This document shows, in pieces, positions 1-7,780 of a stretch of 64,000 nucleotides of DNA. The notes below the pieces were generated by a model that saw only the letters and a program-made list of their open reading frames with translations, did not search any database and was not told the DNA's origin. The position numbers and the translations under genes were made by a program. Numbering within the stretch: position 1 is the stretch's first letter; every line of letters begins with the position of its first letter. The DNA is from Streptomyces sp. NBC_00576 (GTDB lineage: Bacteria > Actinomycetota > Actinomycetes > Streptomycetales > Streptomycetaceae), in assembly GCF_036345175.1 (NCBI RefSeq), contig NZ_CP107780.1, forward strand, positions 2,046,001-2,110,000. Direction: 5' to 3'.

Positions 1-1
1 C

Positions 2-328
2 TATGAACTCACCGCCCCCGGCGGCAGGTTGCGCGAACAGCGCGACCGCGCCTGGGAACGCCTCAACGAGATCCCCGGCGTCTCGTGCGTCAAGCCGAAG
101 GGCGCGCTGTACGCGTTCCCGCGTCTCGACCCGGCCGTACACAAGATCCACGACGACGAGAAGTTCGTCCTGGACCTGCTCCTCCAGGAGAAGATCCAGG
201 TCGTACAGGGCACGGGCTTCAACTGGCCCTCCCCCGACCACTTCCGCATCCTCACCCTCCCCCACGCGGACGACCTGGACGTGGCGATCAGCAGGATCGG
301 GCGGTTCCTGAGCGGATATCGGCAGTAG
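2..328 (+). CDS. PLP-dependent aminotransferase, C-terminal part (5' cut by window)
   Basis: The reading frame is open from the first bases of the window and ends at a stop near 328, giving about 108 residues of a C-terminal domain. The text VSCVKPKGALYAFPRLDP and the later VQGTGFNWPSPDHFRI are typical of the small domain of class I/II aminotransferases of the AlaA (glutamate-pyruvate transaminase) type, where the Arg of the final DHFRI segment binds the substrate carboxylate. The PLP lysine lies outside the window. The alanine-aminotransferase assignment rests on family resemblance only; substrate specificity cannot be read from this fragment. Confidence 0.85.
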   Translation, partial: YELTAPGGRLREQRDRAWERLNEIPGVSCVKPKGALYAFPRLDPAVHKIHDDEKFVLDLLLQEKIQVVQGTGFNWPSPDHFRILTLPHADDLDVAISRIGRFLSGYRQ

Positions 329-376
329 CGCCCGCCGGGGTGGTCGACCGCCGTCCGTCATGGGTAATCCGTCCCC

Positions 377-922
377 ATGACGGACCGACCGCTACTGCTC
401 CTCGACGTCGACGGCCCCCTCAACCCGTTTCGCGCCCGGCTCCTGCGCCATCGCGGCTACGTGACCTGCCGGGTGCACCCCGCCAACTGGTCCTCCCGGC
501 AGAAGCCGGGCTCCCGGCGACTGCGCCGGGGCCTGCGGATACGACTGCACCCGGGGCACGGGGCCCGACTGCTCGCCCTGCCGTACGACCTGGCGTGGGC
601 CACGACCTGGATGCACGACGCCAACGAGATGATCGGCCCGGTGATCGGGCTTCCGGCCGCCCTCCCGGTCATCGAGTTCACCAACCTGTTCGCCGAGGAT
701 CCCGACGGGCTGTACTGGAAGACGCGACGCGTCGTGGAGTGGGCCGACGGGCGCCCCTTCGTCTGGGTCGACGACATGATCACCGATCTCGACGTCCGCC
801 ATGTGGCCGAGCACCACAGCGGGCGGGCGCTGCTGTTGCGGATCGACCCGCGCAGGGGCCTCAGGGAGCGCGAGTTCGCGGAGCTGGAGCGCTGGGCTCG
901 CGATGTCAGACCCGGGTCGTAG
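377..922 (+). CDS. HAD-like hypothetical protein
   Basis: This 181-aa protein starts MTDRPLLLLDVDGPLNP, where the LDVDG segment is the nucleophile motif (DxD) of the haloacid dehalogenase fold. A later FVWVDDMITD segment fits the acidic metal-binding motif IV. It is too short and lacks an obvious cap domain, so it is probably a compact phosphatase-like protein of the type often left unnamed in Streptomyces. It stands 48 bases downstream of the aminotransferase and may be co-transcribed, but nothing ties it to that pathway. Function is unknown beyond the fold. Confidence 0.8.
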   Translation: MTDRPLLLLDVDGPLNPFRARLLRHRGYVTCRVHPANWSSRQKPGSRRLRRGLRIRLHPGHGARLLALPYDLAWATTWMHDANEMIGPVIGLPAALPVIEFTNLFAEDPDGLYWKTRRVVEWADGRPFVWVDDMITDLDVRHVAEHHSGRALLLRIDPRRGLREREFAELERWARDVRPGS

Positions 923-1007
923 TCTTCGAACGGGTCGAATCGGTCGCATACGTCATGCCGGCCGGTTCGCTCCGATGCCCGACGACCGGAGAGGAGTGGA
1001 GTGCGCC

Positions 1008-1661
1008 ATGACCCGACCGCCGACCGCCGCCCAGCGACGCGTCATCGACGCCGCCGACCCCGTCACCGGACGGCTGCGGGGTACGGAGTACCAGCTCGCC
1101 GCGCTGGTGAAGCGCGGGCTCGCCTTCCGGCACCCGCGGCCACCGCACGACCATTTCCTGACGCCGACGGGCCATCGCGTGCGGGAGGAGCCCCAGCACA
1201 CGGAGACACAAGCCTCCGCCGACTCTGCCCCTGCTTCCGGGACCGCCGGTGTGTTCGCCGCGCGCGTGGGCGGCGAGGAGGAGATACCGGCCGCCGGGCC
1301 CGCCCGGACGCGTGAGGTGCACAGTGCCTGGCAGGGGCTGCTGGAGCTGCGTCGGATGACCAATACGGACGGGGCCATGGACCGTCCGTGCGGCTGGGAG
1401 CGTACGCATCTGGTGCAGGCCGCCGCGTTGGCGCTGGAGGCGGCCGGCCACCGCCCGGCGGACGGGGGCGGGGTCGGGGTCGGTGGTGGCTATCGGGTGC
1501 GGGCGACTCCGCAACCGGAGGCCGTCGCCGTGCGCGAGCCCGACGGAGACGCGCTGCGGGCCTGCGCGGCCACACTGGAGAAAGCGGGCTGGCAGGTCGG
1601 CGAGCACACCGAGCCGCGTACCGGCGCGCGCTATCTGCTGGCGTCACCCCGGCGGACGTAA
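1008..1661 (+). CDS. Hypothetical protein, 217 aa
   Basis: I chose the ATG at 1008 because a GGAG-rich Shine-Dalgarno lies just upstream (GAGAGGAGTGGAG) and the protein then begins MTRPPTAAQRRVIDAAD. The first 60 residues look like a winged-helix module (AAQRRVIDAA... QLAALVKRGLAF... LTPTGHRVR), a layout seen in small Streptomyces proteins of unknown role. The middle is low complexity and Ala/Glu-rich, and the C-terminal 60 residues form an alpha/beta module ending LEKAGWQVGEHTEPRTGARYLLAS. I do not recognise the family. Codon use is typical of the neighbours, so it is a real gene. Confidence 0.7.
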   Translation: MTRPPTAAQRRVIDAADPVTGRLRGTEYQLAALVKRGLAFRHPRPPHDHFLTPTGHRVREEPQHTETQASADSAPASGTAGVFAARVGGEEEIPAAGPARTREVHSAWQGLLELRRMTNTDGAMDRPCGWERTHLVQAAALALEAAGHRPADGGGVGVGGGYRVRATPQPEAVAVREPDGDALRACAATLEKAGWQVGEHTEPRTGARYLLASPRRT

Positions 1662-1793
1662 CGGACCGATTCACGAAGGCAGTTGACGGCCGTGAGCAAC
1701 CGCTCAGTACGCTGGCACTCGCCTTGTTCGCCGCAGAACCGCTCTCGGTGAAGTCGAGCAGGCCTGAAGTCGAGCCGTCGTGAAGGGGAAGTC

Positions 1794-2216
1794 GTGGCCG
1801 AACCGTTTTCCGTGCCGGTGACCGTGCGCGGGTACGAGACCGATGTGCAGGGGCACGTCAACCAGAGCGTGTACGTCAACTACGCGGAGCACGCCCGCTG
1901 GTCCTTACTCCACGCGGCCGGGGTCAGCCAGGCCGGGCTGGTGGCGAAGGGCGTGGGTCCGGTGGCCCTGGAGACGACCATCCGGTACCAGCGGGAGTTG
2001 CTCGCGGGCGACGAGGTCGAGGTGACGTGCGACTTCGTCTGGGGCGAGGGCAAGACGTTCCGCATCCGGCAGACGATCCGCAAGACAGACGGTACGGTCG
2101 CCGCGGAGATCACGGCGGTCGGCGGGCTGATGGACCTCAAGGCGCGCAAGCTGGTCGCGGACCCGAAGGAGTACTTCCGCGCACTGGCGTCGGAGCCGCA
2201 GCTTTTCGGCCTCTGA
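1794..2216 (+). CDS. Acyl-CoA thioesterase, hot-dog fold (YbgC/4-HBT type)
   Basis: This 140-aa protein begins at a GTG preceded by AAGGGGA. It carries the 4-hydroxybenzoyl-CoA thioesterase signature: VTVRGYETDVQGHVNQSVYV followed by YAEHARW, in which the Asp of YETDVQGHVN is the expected catalytic acid. The family hydrolyses acyl-CoA or acyl-ACP thioesters in the cytoplasm; chain length cannot be predicted. Codon 38 (1905-1907) is TTA, the rare leucine codon read only by the bldA tRNA in Streptomyces, so translation is probably tied to development. The gene is flanked by repeated GAAGTCG segments upstream. Confidence 0.88.
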   Translation: MAEPFSVPVTVRGYETDVQGHVNQSVYVNYAEHARWSLLHAAGVSQAGLVAKGVGPVALETTIRYQRELLAGDEVEVTCDFVWGEGKTFRIRQTIRKTDGTVAAEITAVGGLMDLKARKLVADPKEYFRALASEPQLFGL

Positions 2217-2372
2217 CCGGTACTCACAGCGGCCTCCTACCGTCACCCCCCGGCATTCCCGACTTGGCGCGCGACCCTCAGCCTCTTCCGCGTCTTCCTC
2301 GACCAGGGGAACCTGAACCTGGATCCGCCGCTCGACTGGAAGGTGTACGGCGACAGTCACTGCATCGGCTGA
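2217..2372 (+). pseudogene. Start-less coding remnant in frame behind the thioesterase
   Basis: After the thioesterase stop, the same frame stays open for about 51 codons up to TGA at 2370-2372, with no ATG, GTG or TTG that could start most of it. From about 2262 it has strongly Streptomyces-like codon use and reads like a natural protein tail (WRATLSLFRVFLDQGN then LDWKVYGDSHCIG). I read it as the C-terminal relic of a deleted or transposed gene. It could also be chance openness in GC-rich DNA. Confidence 0.35.
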
Positions 2373-2403
2373 CCGGCTGAGACGGCCGGTCATGACGACA
2401 GGA

Positions 2404-2442
2404 CTCCGGCCGAGGGCCGTCCCCCTCGGCCGGAGGTCTTTT
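2404..2442. terminator. Bidirectional rho-independent terminator
   Basis: A perfect 13-bp stem (CTCCGGCCGAGGG with its complement) closes a 6-base loop between 2404 and 2435 and is followed by a T-rich stretch. It lies between the convergent thioesterase and 8-oxoguanine deaminase genes. Confidence 0.75.
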
Positions 2443-2479
2443 CCGGCCCCGCTGCTCAGGCGCTGCTGCCAGCGCTGCT

Positions 2480-3853
2480 TCAGGCGCGCGCCGCGATGGC
2501 AGCCAGCCGCCGGGCCTCCGCACGCGTCGAGCGGGCGATCTCGTCCTCGTCGACGTGCAGCAACCGCCCGTTCTCGACGATCTGTTCGCCGTTCACGAAG
2601 GACGCGGTGACCGGTGCCGCCGCACCGAAGACGAGCGCCGTGACCGGGTCGGCGATCGACGCGTGAGCCAGGGTGTCCAGGTTCCAGAGGACCAGGTCGG
2701 CGAGCTTGCCCGGCTCCAGGGACCCCGTCTCCCTTGCCCGGCCCAGGACTTGGGCGCCGCCGTACGTCCCGAGGCGCAGTGCCTGACGGGCATTCAGAGC
2801 CGCTTCCCTGTGCGCCCCGAGGCGGTTGATGAGGAGGGCGTTGCGCAGTTCGGTGTGGAGTTCGCCGGACTCGTTGGACGCGGTGCCGTCGACGCCGAGG
2901 CCGACCGGGACGCCGGCCGCGAGCATGTCGGGGACGCGCGCGATGCCCGCCGCCAGCCGGGCGTTGGAGGACGGACAGTGGGCCACACCCGTCTTCGTAC
3001 GGGCGAAGGCGGCGATGTCCGAGTCGTTCATGTGGACGCAGTGCGCCATCCACACGTCCTCGCCGAGCCAGCCCGTGGACTCGAAGTAGTCGGTCGGACC
3101 CATGCCGAACAGTTCCTTGCAGAACTGCTCCTCCTCGACCGTCTCGGATCCGTGCGTGTGCAGGCGTACGCCCTTGCGCCGCGCCAACTCCGCGCCCTCG
3201 CGCAGCAGTTCGGTCGAGACGGAGAACGGTGAGCAGGGGGCGACCGCGACCTGTGTCATGGCGTCGAAGGAGGGGTCGTGGTGCTCGTCGACCGTGGCCT
3301 CGGTGGCGGCGAGGGCACCTTCCAGGGTCTCGACGGCGAAGTCCGGGGGCAGACCGCCGTCCTTCTCGCTGCGGTCCATCGAGCCGCGGGCGAGGGTGAA
3401 GCGGACGCCCATCTCGCGGGCCGCGCCGATGATCGCGCCGGACAGGTCGCCGGAGTCCTTCGGGAAGACGTAGTGGTGGTCCATGGCGGTCGTGACTCCG
3501 CCTCGGGCCATCATGGCCAGCGAGCCCTGCGCCGCCGCGCGCACCATCGGCTCGTCGATGCGTGCCCACGTCGGGTACAGCGCCACCAGCCAGTTGAAGA
3601 GGTTGTGGTCGGTGGCCAGGCCCCGGGTGATCCACTGGTAGTAGTGGTGGTGCGTGTTGACCAGGCCTGGGGTGACGAGGTGCCCGCTCGCGTCGATACG
3701 CCGGACCACGTCCGCGAGGCCCTCGGGGGCCCTGCCCGCGCCGACCGACTCGATGCGGTTGCCGGCGATGACCACATGGCCGGACGCGTACTCGGTGTCG
3801 GCGGCGTCCACGGTCGCGATCGCGCAGTTCTCGATGACGATGCGCTGAACCAT
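2480..3853 (-). CDS. 8-oxoguanine deaminase / amidohydrolase
   Basis: A 457-aa amidohydrolase of the TrzN/SsnA/8-oxoguanine deaminase group. Zinc-ligand and catalytic motifs are visible in order: VNTHHHYYQW near residue 65, LHTHGSE near 232, MAHCVHMND near 270 and GLGVDGTASNE near 320. The HHHYYQ and NES segments recall 8-oxoguanine deaminases, which convert 8-oxoguanine to urate. It is last in a minus-strand run after OHCU decarboxylase, HIU hydrolase and uricase, which supports feeding urate into uricase. The 32-base gap to uricase suggests one transcript. Another purine or triazine deaminase activity is possible. Confidence 0.88.
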   Translation of the reverse strand: MVQRIVIENCAIATVDAADTEYASGHVVIAGNRIESVGAGRAPEGLADVVRRIDASGHLVTPGLVNTHHHYYQWITRGLATDHNLFNWLVALYPTWARIDEPMVRAAAQGSLAMMARGGVTTAMDHHYVFPKDSGDLSGAIIGAAREMGVRFTLARGSMDRSEKDGGLPPDFAVETLEGALAATEATVDEHHDPSFDAMTQVAVAPCSPFSVSTELLREGAELARRKGVRLHTHGSETVEEEQFCKELFGMGPTDYFESTGWLGEDVWMAHCVHMNDSDIAAFARTKTGVAHCPSSNARLAAGIARVPDMLAAGVPVGLGVDGTASNESGELHTELRNALLINRLGAHREAALNARQALRLGTYGGAQVLGRARETGSLEPGKLADLVLWNLDTLAHASIADPVTALVFGAAAPVTASFVNGEQIVENGRLLHVDEDEIARSTRAEARRLAAIAARA

Positions 3854-3885
3854 CGTTCGAACGTCCTTAGAGGTCTTGGAGGGGT

Positions 3886-4806
3886 TCAGAGGTTGGTGAG
3901 GTCGGCGGGGATGCGCGCCTCGGCGCCGTCACGCAGGACCGTGCCCTCGATCAGGCCGTACGGCCGGTCGGCGGCGAAGTACACCTCATTGTCGTTCTTC
4001 AGCCCGAACGGCTTCAGATCCACCAGGAAGTGATGCTTGTTGGGGAGGGCGAAACGCACCTCGTCGATCTCGTCCCGCTGCTCGATGATCCGCGCGCCCA
4101 TCTGGAACAGGGTCTGCTGGAGCGAGAGCGAGTAGGTCTCCGCGAAAGCCGAGAGCAGAGCTTTCCGGGCCTGCGCGTAGGACTCCTCCCAGTCCGGCAT
4201 CTCCCGTGCCTCGTCGGACCAGTTGAAGCGCCAGCGCGCGGACACCTGGGTCGCCAGGACGCGGTCGTACGCCTCGGGGAGCGTCGTGTACTTGTCCTTC
4301 ACGTAGCCCCAGAACTCGGAGTCGGTCGTGTTCATCACGACCAGGTCCTTGAGCCCGGAGACCACCTCCCACGACGAACCGTCGTACGTGATCTGGGTCA
4401 GCCGGGTCTCCTGACCCTGGCGGACGAAGGAGTGCTCGCCCTCCCCCGCCGCCTCGATCCGCTCCCAGGAGTACTCCTCGATCCGGATGCGCGCCTTCAG
4501 AATCGGCTCCTGGCTGGTCACGAAGTGCCGGGCCAGATGGATGCCGAACTGCTCGGCGGAGTCGATGCCGTGCTCCTTGGCGAAGGCGTACACCGTGTTC
4601 TTGGTGGTGTCCGTCGGCAGGACGTTCGCGTTCGAGCCGGAGAGGTGGACCTCGTCCATGTCGCCGGAGAGCGACACCGAGACGTTGAGATCCTTGATGT
4701 GGTGGGTGGCGCCGTCACGGGTGACGCGGACGACGCGGTTCTCGGCCTTGCCGTACTGGTTCTGCCCGAGAAACACGGGGCGGGCCTGGCTGCCTGAGTC
4801 GGTCAT
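3886..4806 (-). CDS. Uricase (urate oxidase)
   Basis: This 306-aa protein oxidises urate to 5-hydroxyisourate with O2 and no cofactor. The start at 4806 gives MTDSGSQARPVFLGQNQYGK and avoids a long unsupported N-terminal extension in the open frame. The order FLGQNQYGKAENRVVRV, VLPTDTTKNTVYAFAKEHG (the Thr of the TKNT charge relay) and LPNKHHFLVDLKPFGLKND is characteristic of uricase T-fold domains. The length is normal for the family. It follows the HIU hydrolase by seven bases, so the two consecutive steps of the pathway are translated from one mRNA. Confidence 0.96.
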   Translation of the reverse strand: MTDSGSQARPVFLGQNQYGKAENRVVRVTRDGATHHIKDLNVSVSLSGDMDEVHLSGSNANVLPTDTTKNTVYAFAKEHGIDSAEQFGIHLARHFVTSQEPILKARIRIEEYSWERIEAAGEGEHSFVRQGQETRLTQITYDGSSWEVVSGLKDLVVMNTTDSEFWGYVKDKYTTLPEAYDRVLATQVSARWRFNWSDEAREMPDWEESYAQARKALLSAFAETYSLSLQQTLFQMGARIIEQRDEIDEVRFALPNKHHFLVDLKPFGLKNDNEVYFAADRPYGLIEGTVLRDGAEARIPADLTNL

Positions 4807-4813
4807 GGTGCTG

Positions 4814-5248
4814 CTAGCTCCCTCGGTATACGGAGTAGCCGAACGGGTTGAGCAGCAGCGGTACGTGGTAGTGCTCGCCCGGCACGACGGCGAACGTGAT
4901 CGCCACCTCCGGGAAGAACGCTCCCGCCGCACCGCTGTCCCGATTCGCGGGGGCGTCCTGCTGCGCATCGGCCTGTTTCTTCTCCAGGTAGGGCTCGACC
5001 TCGAAATCGAGCCGTACGTGGGTCGTGCCCTCCGGCAGCGCCGGCAGGTCCTTGCACCGCCCGTCGGCGTCGGTCGCGCTGCCGCCGAGCGCCCGCCAGT
5101 CCGCACCCCGCCCACTGCGCGCGGCGAGCCGGACGGCGACGCCGGCGGCGGGCCGGCCGACGCTCGTGTCGAGGATGTGCGTGGACACGGAGGCGACGAA
5201 GGCCCTGGGGTCGGCGGTGTCCGTGGTGCCGGTGCTCATGTCTGTCAC
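4814..5248 (-). CDS. uraH: 5-hydroxyisourate hydrolase (transthyretin-like)
   Basis: A 144-aa transthyretin-like protein that hydrolyses 5-hydroxyisourate to OHCU. It has the family signatures STHILDTSVGRPAAG near the N-terminus, a central FEVEPYLE segment, and the C-terminal tetrapeptide YRGS. A 20-residue Ala/Asp-rich insertion precedes FFPEVAI. I use the GTG at 5248, which has a GGGAAGAG ribosome site and overlaps the OHCU decarboxylase stop as GTGA, so translation is coupled. An ATG three codons later is possible. Confidence 0.95.
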   Translation of the reverse strand: MTDMSTGTTDTADPRAFVASVSTHILDTSVGRPAAGVAVRLAARSGRGADWRALGGSATDADGRCKDLPALPEGTTHVRLDFEVEPYLEKKQADAQQDAPANRDSGAAGAFFPEVAITFAVVPGEHYHVPLLLNPFGYSVYRGS

Positions 5249-5757
5249 TGCTCTTCCCGTACGAGGTTGCCGAGCCGGATGCGGTTGATCTTCCCCAGTT
5301 CGGTGCGGACGGTCTCCCGCTCCCGCTCCGGCGTGTTCCCGATCCGTTCCCGCACGGCGTCGCGCATCTGCTCGCCGGTCCGGCCGGTCGCGCAGATGAG
5401 GAAGACATGGCCGAACCGCTCCTGGTAGGCGAGGTTCAGTTCGAGCATCTCCGCCTTCAGCTCCTCGGAAGCGCCGGCCATCCCGCGCTGTTCGCGGGCG
5501 GAGGTCGGGTCACCGGGCTTGGGACGGCCGATCGGCGGATGCCCGGCCATCGCCTCGGCGAGGTCGTCGGCGGTCAGTTCGGCCGTCGCCGCGTCGCTCG
5601 CCGCGTACAGGGCCTCGGCGGTGGCGTACGGGCGCTCGGCGAGCAGGTGCCGTCCCCAGGCTGTCGAGGCGCAGGCCTCGTGGAGGGCGGCGCGGGCCGC
5701 GGACTCCTCCAGGGCGTTGAACCGGACGAGGCCGCCAGGGGTCGTACTCGACGTCAC
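5245..5757 (-). CDS. uraD: 2-oxo-4-hydroxy-4-carboxy-5-ureidoimidazoline (OHCU) decarboxylase
   Basis: About 170 aa from a GTG at 5757 with a GGAGG site just upstream; the longer open frame has no ribosome site and non-coding-like residues. The family residues are seen in MAGHPPIGRPKPGD (catalytic His) and the SAREQRGM segment, followed by LNLAYQERFGHVFLICATGRT. The enzyme converts OHCU to S-allantoin, completing urate to allantoin. It is the first gene of the four-gene operon and has the operon promoter in front of it. Confidence 0.94.
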   Translation of the reverse strand: MTSSTTPGGLVRFNALEESAARAALHEACASTAWGRHLLAERPYATAEALYAASDAATAELTADDLAEAMAGHPPIGRPKPGDPTSAREQRGMAGASEELKAEMLELNLAYQERFGHVFLICATGRTGEQMRDAVRERIGNTPERERETVRTELGKINRIRLGNLVREEQ

Positions 5758-5835
5758 GGCAAGCCTCCGTGGTCTTGTGCGTGCTGGGGTGCGTGGGGGG
5801 TGCGTGCTGGACGCACGCCGGGCTGGCTGCGCACA

Positions 5836-5875
5836 GCTAACGCCTTCCGGCGACAAGACGTCAACACTTTGTTGA
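5836..5875 (-). promoter_or_regulatory. Urate operon promoter with TCAACA palindrome
   Basis: The minus strand has TTGACG at 5864-5859 and TTAGCT at 5840-5835 with 18 bases between. A perfect 15-bp inverted repeat, TCAACACTTTGTTGA, at 5861-5875 covers the -35 box, the position expected of a repressor operator. It lies about 100 bases before the OHCU decarboxylase start. Which regulator binds is unknown; the HTH protein encoded just upstream is a candidate. Confidence 0.6.
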
Positions 5876-5937
5876 AAATTCGGGGTTACGGCACCGTCAC
5901 CCCGGCCCGCCACTCCGGGCCCAACGCCCCAGCCCCG

Positions 5938-6318
5938 TCAGGCTTGCTTCTCGCGGTTCAGGTAGTTGTAGACCGTGAAGCGGCTGACCCCGAGGGCGCT
6001 CGCCACGGTCTCGACCCCGTGCCGCACGGAGAAGGCGCCGCGCGCCTCGAGTATCCGTACGGTCTCCTGCTTGGCCTTGCGGTCCAGTTCGGCCAGTGGC
6101 TTGCCGTGCCCCCGCTCCAGGGCGGCCAGGATGTGATCGAGCGAGTCGGCGAGCTGGGGCAGGCGTACGGCGACCACGTCGGCGCCCTCCCAGGCGAGCA
6201 CGACGTCGTCGGGGCCGGCCTGGCCGGGCGCGACCAACTCGCCGCCCATGGCATCGACCAGGGGTTTCACGGCCGCGACGAAGGCCGCACCGACGGAGCC
6301 GTCCCCGACGCCGGTCAC
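5938..6318 (-). CDS. HTH transcriptional regulator of the urate locus
   Basis: A 126-aa protein whose C-terminal 45 residues are a clear helix-turn-helix of the DauR/YheO C-terminal type: KQETVRILEARGAFSVRHG, then VETVASALGVSRFTVYNYLN. The N-terminal part is a small alpha/beta domain without PAS features that I recognise. It is encoded immediately upstream of the uricase operon, separated by the promoter region, and overlaps the preceding thiamine-binding-like gene by ATGA. It is therefore a likely local regulator of purine catabolism, but no ligand can be named. Confidence 0.82.
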   Translation of the reverse strand: MTGVGDGSVGAAFVAAVKPLVDAMGGELVAPGQAGPDDVVLAWEGADVVAVRLPQLADSLDHILAALERGHGKPLAELDRKAKQETVRILEARGAFSVRHGVETVASALGVSRFTVYNYLNREKQA

Positions 6319-6578
6319 CGACCGCCCTCCCCGTCGATCACGTTGACCTGGAGCGAGATCCGGGTCGCCCCGGCCTCCAGGGTCCTGCGCAGCAGCGCGT
6401 CCAGGGCGGTGAGCACGGCGTCGGCACGCCCCTCGGCGGTGTTGCCGAACGGGCCGACGTCCACCGCGTCCAGCTCGGCCGCCTCGATGACCTCACGGGC
6501 GACCAGCGCGTGTGCGGGCGCCTCGTCGAGATCGAAGGGCTCGGTCGTGAACTCCACTCGCAGTCGCACTGTGCACAT
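6315..6578 (-). CDS. Thiamine-binding-like protein (MTH1187/YqgV, DUF77 type)
   Basis: An 87-aa protein with VDVGPFGNTAEGRADAVL and EAGATRISLQVNVID, which match the GPMGTVIEG and EAGAKRVSTSIKID blocks of the MTH1187/YqgV ferredoxin-like family; some members bind thiamine. The first ATG (6578) has a ribosome site only one or two bases away, while the GTG at 6569 sits at a better distance from GGAAG, so the true start may be three codons in. It is translationally coupled to the HTH regulator. A role in sensing or sequestering a thiamine-like or purine-derived ligand is speculation. Confidence 0.7.
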   Translation of the reverse strand: MCTVRLRVEFTTEPFDLDEAPAHALVAREVIEAAELDAVDVGPFGNTAEGRADAVLTALDALLRRTLEAGATRISLQVNVIDGEGGR

Positions 6579-6588
6579 TCTTCCGTCA

Positions 6589-6617
6589 GGTCGTGTCCCA
6601 GCCGCTCGGACACGACC
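6589..6617. promoter_or_regulatory. 10-bp inverted repeat before the regulator operon
   Basis: GGTCGTGTCC and its exact complement flank a 9-base spacer. The element ends ten bases before the start of the thiamine-binding-like gene, so it is either an operator over the promoter or a 5' leader hairpin of the two-gene regulator operon. Confidence 0.55.
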
Positions 6618-6694
6618 CTAACGGACTCCCCTGCGACAATCAGAAGCGATGCGCACCCGCGCCGCAGAACATGCACCCCGCACCGCGAACTTGC

Positions 6695-7579
6695 CTACAA
6701 CCGGAGGGAGTTCACCCTCAGGACCGGGTCCGGGGCGGTGTCCCGCGCACCGGTGCCGCGCCGTCGGCGCGCGAGGGACAGGGCCGGCACCGTCAGCGCG
6801 CCGAGCGTCGCGACACAGGCCGCCAGAGCGGGCAGCGGGTACACGGCTCCGCCGGCCTGCCGTACGTACGCGAGTACCGCCGAGTCGAGGTGCGCACCCA
6901 GCAGCTGGGCGGCGGCCAGCGCGCCCGGCACGACCACGGCCGCGGCGGCCGCGGCCGGCGAGCGGCTGAACCACAGCGCGGCACCGGCCAGCAGGCACAG
7001 CGTGGAGATGCCGAGCGAGGCGGCCAGCCCGTGCCTCGGCGTGTCGACCCAGTCCAGGGGGAAGTGGGCCGCGCCGCAGAGCAGGACGAGGACGGCGACG
7101 GCACGGCGAAGCCACAGGACGTCACCGCCACCCGGGTTCCTTGCGGCAACCACCTTCTCGCCCTGACGTGCGGCGCGCCCCGTCGCGAGGCCCTTGTCCT
7201 GGGCCTCGGCGTGTGCGGCGCGCGGGGCCGCGTGCAGGAGCGCGACGAGGCGGCCGACTTCGGCCGCCGGCCGCTGCTCGGCGGCTGTCCGGATCGCCTC
7301 GTCCATCCGGTCCACACCGTGTCCCGGCGGACCCAGCAGTTCCACGAGGCGCGAGACGTCCTCCACGGAGCGCGCCACCGCCGCCACCCGCAGGACCGAC
7401 GCCGCGGTCGGCAGACCGTCGGGAGACTGCTCCAGAAGGGTGACCAACTCGACGACATCGTCCAGGGGTCTGACGACGACCACGGTGCGCACGAGCCCGT
7501 CGGCACGTATTCGGGTCACGGGACGGTGTTCGCCTGTTCCGGAGTTCTCCGGGCAGGCCGGGAACGGCTCGACGGCCAT
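6695..7579 (-). CDS. Membrane protein with cytosolic N-terminal helical domain
   Basis: A 294-aa protein. Residues 1-140 are hydrophilic and helical, with repeated VxELVxLLE/VSRLVELLG/VGRLVALLH modules about 35 residues apart. Four hydrophobic segments follow (AVAVLVLLCGAAHF, SLGISTLCLLAGAAL, AAAAAVVVPGALAAAQLL, LPALAACVATLGALTVP), and the tail is basic and cytoplasmic. No enzymatic motif is visible and I do not recognise the family. It diverges from hyi across a 200-base promoter region. Confidence 0.75.
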   Translation of the reverse strand: MAVEPFPACPENSGTGEHRPVTRIRADGLVRTVVVVRPLDDVVELVTLLEQSPDGLPTAASVLRVAAVARSVEDVSRLVELLGPPGHGVDRMDEAIRTAAEQRPAAEVGRLVALLHAAPRAAHAEAQDKGLATGRAARQGEKVVAARNPGGGDVLWLRRAVAVLVLLCGAAHFPLDWVDTPRHGLAASLGISTLCLLAGAALWFSRSPAAAAAAVVVPGALAAAQLLGAHLDSAVLAYVRQAGGAVYPLPALAACVATLGALTVPALSLARRRRGTGARDTAPDPVLRVNSLRL

Positions 7580-7615
7580 GTTCGCCTCACAACTTCAGTG
7601 CACTGGCACACGGGA

Positions 7616-7643
7616 AACGTGCACCCCCGCTCATATGCACGTT
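7616..7643. promoter_or_regulatory. 8-bp inverted repeat (AACGTGCA) in divergent promoter
   Basis: AACGTGCA and its exact complement are separated by 12 bases, 37 bases upstream of the membrane-protein start. The position fits an operator for that gene. The rest of the 7580-7780 gap holds a TTGACA box at 7694-7699 and the glyoxylate operator. Confidence 0.45.
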
Positions 7644-7743
7644 GATCCCTGTCTAACCGCCCCCTGCCCACCCCGCCACTTGGGAGAGCCCCCTTGACAA
7701 GCTCCGACACTCGACGGCAGGCTTCCATCAGGCAGAAAGTAGT

Positions 7744-7758
7744 TTCCACAATGCGGAA
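7744..7758 (+). promoter_or_regulatory. Glyoxylate-regulon operator before hyi
   Basis: TTCCACAATGCGGAA matches the perfect palindrome TTCCGCATTGCGGAA found downstream of the gcl promoter, with one arm mismatch. It lies just before the GGGAGG ribosome site of hyi. In S. coelicolor the IclR-family repressor AllR controls the equivalent genes (established, recalled from memory); the motif assignment here is inference. Confidence 0.65.
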
Positions 7759-7780
7759 TTAAAGGGAGGCGCCGACGGCC

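Noticed and set aside
1905..3635. 576-codon minus-strand frame over the deaminase
   Set aside because: Arg/Gly/Pro-rich shadow of the 8-oxoguanine deaminase and thioesterase in another frame.
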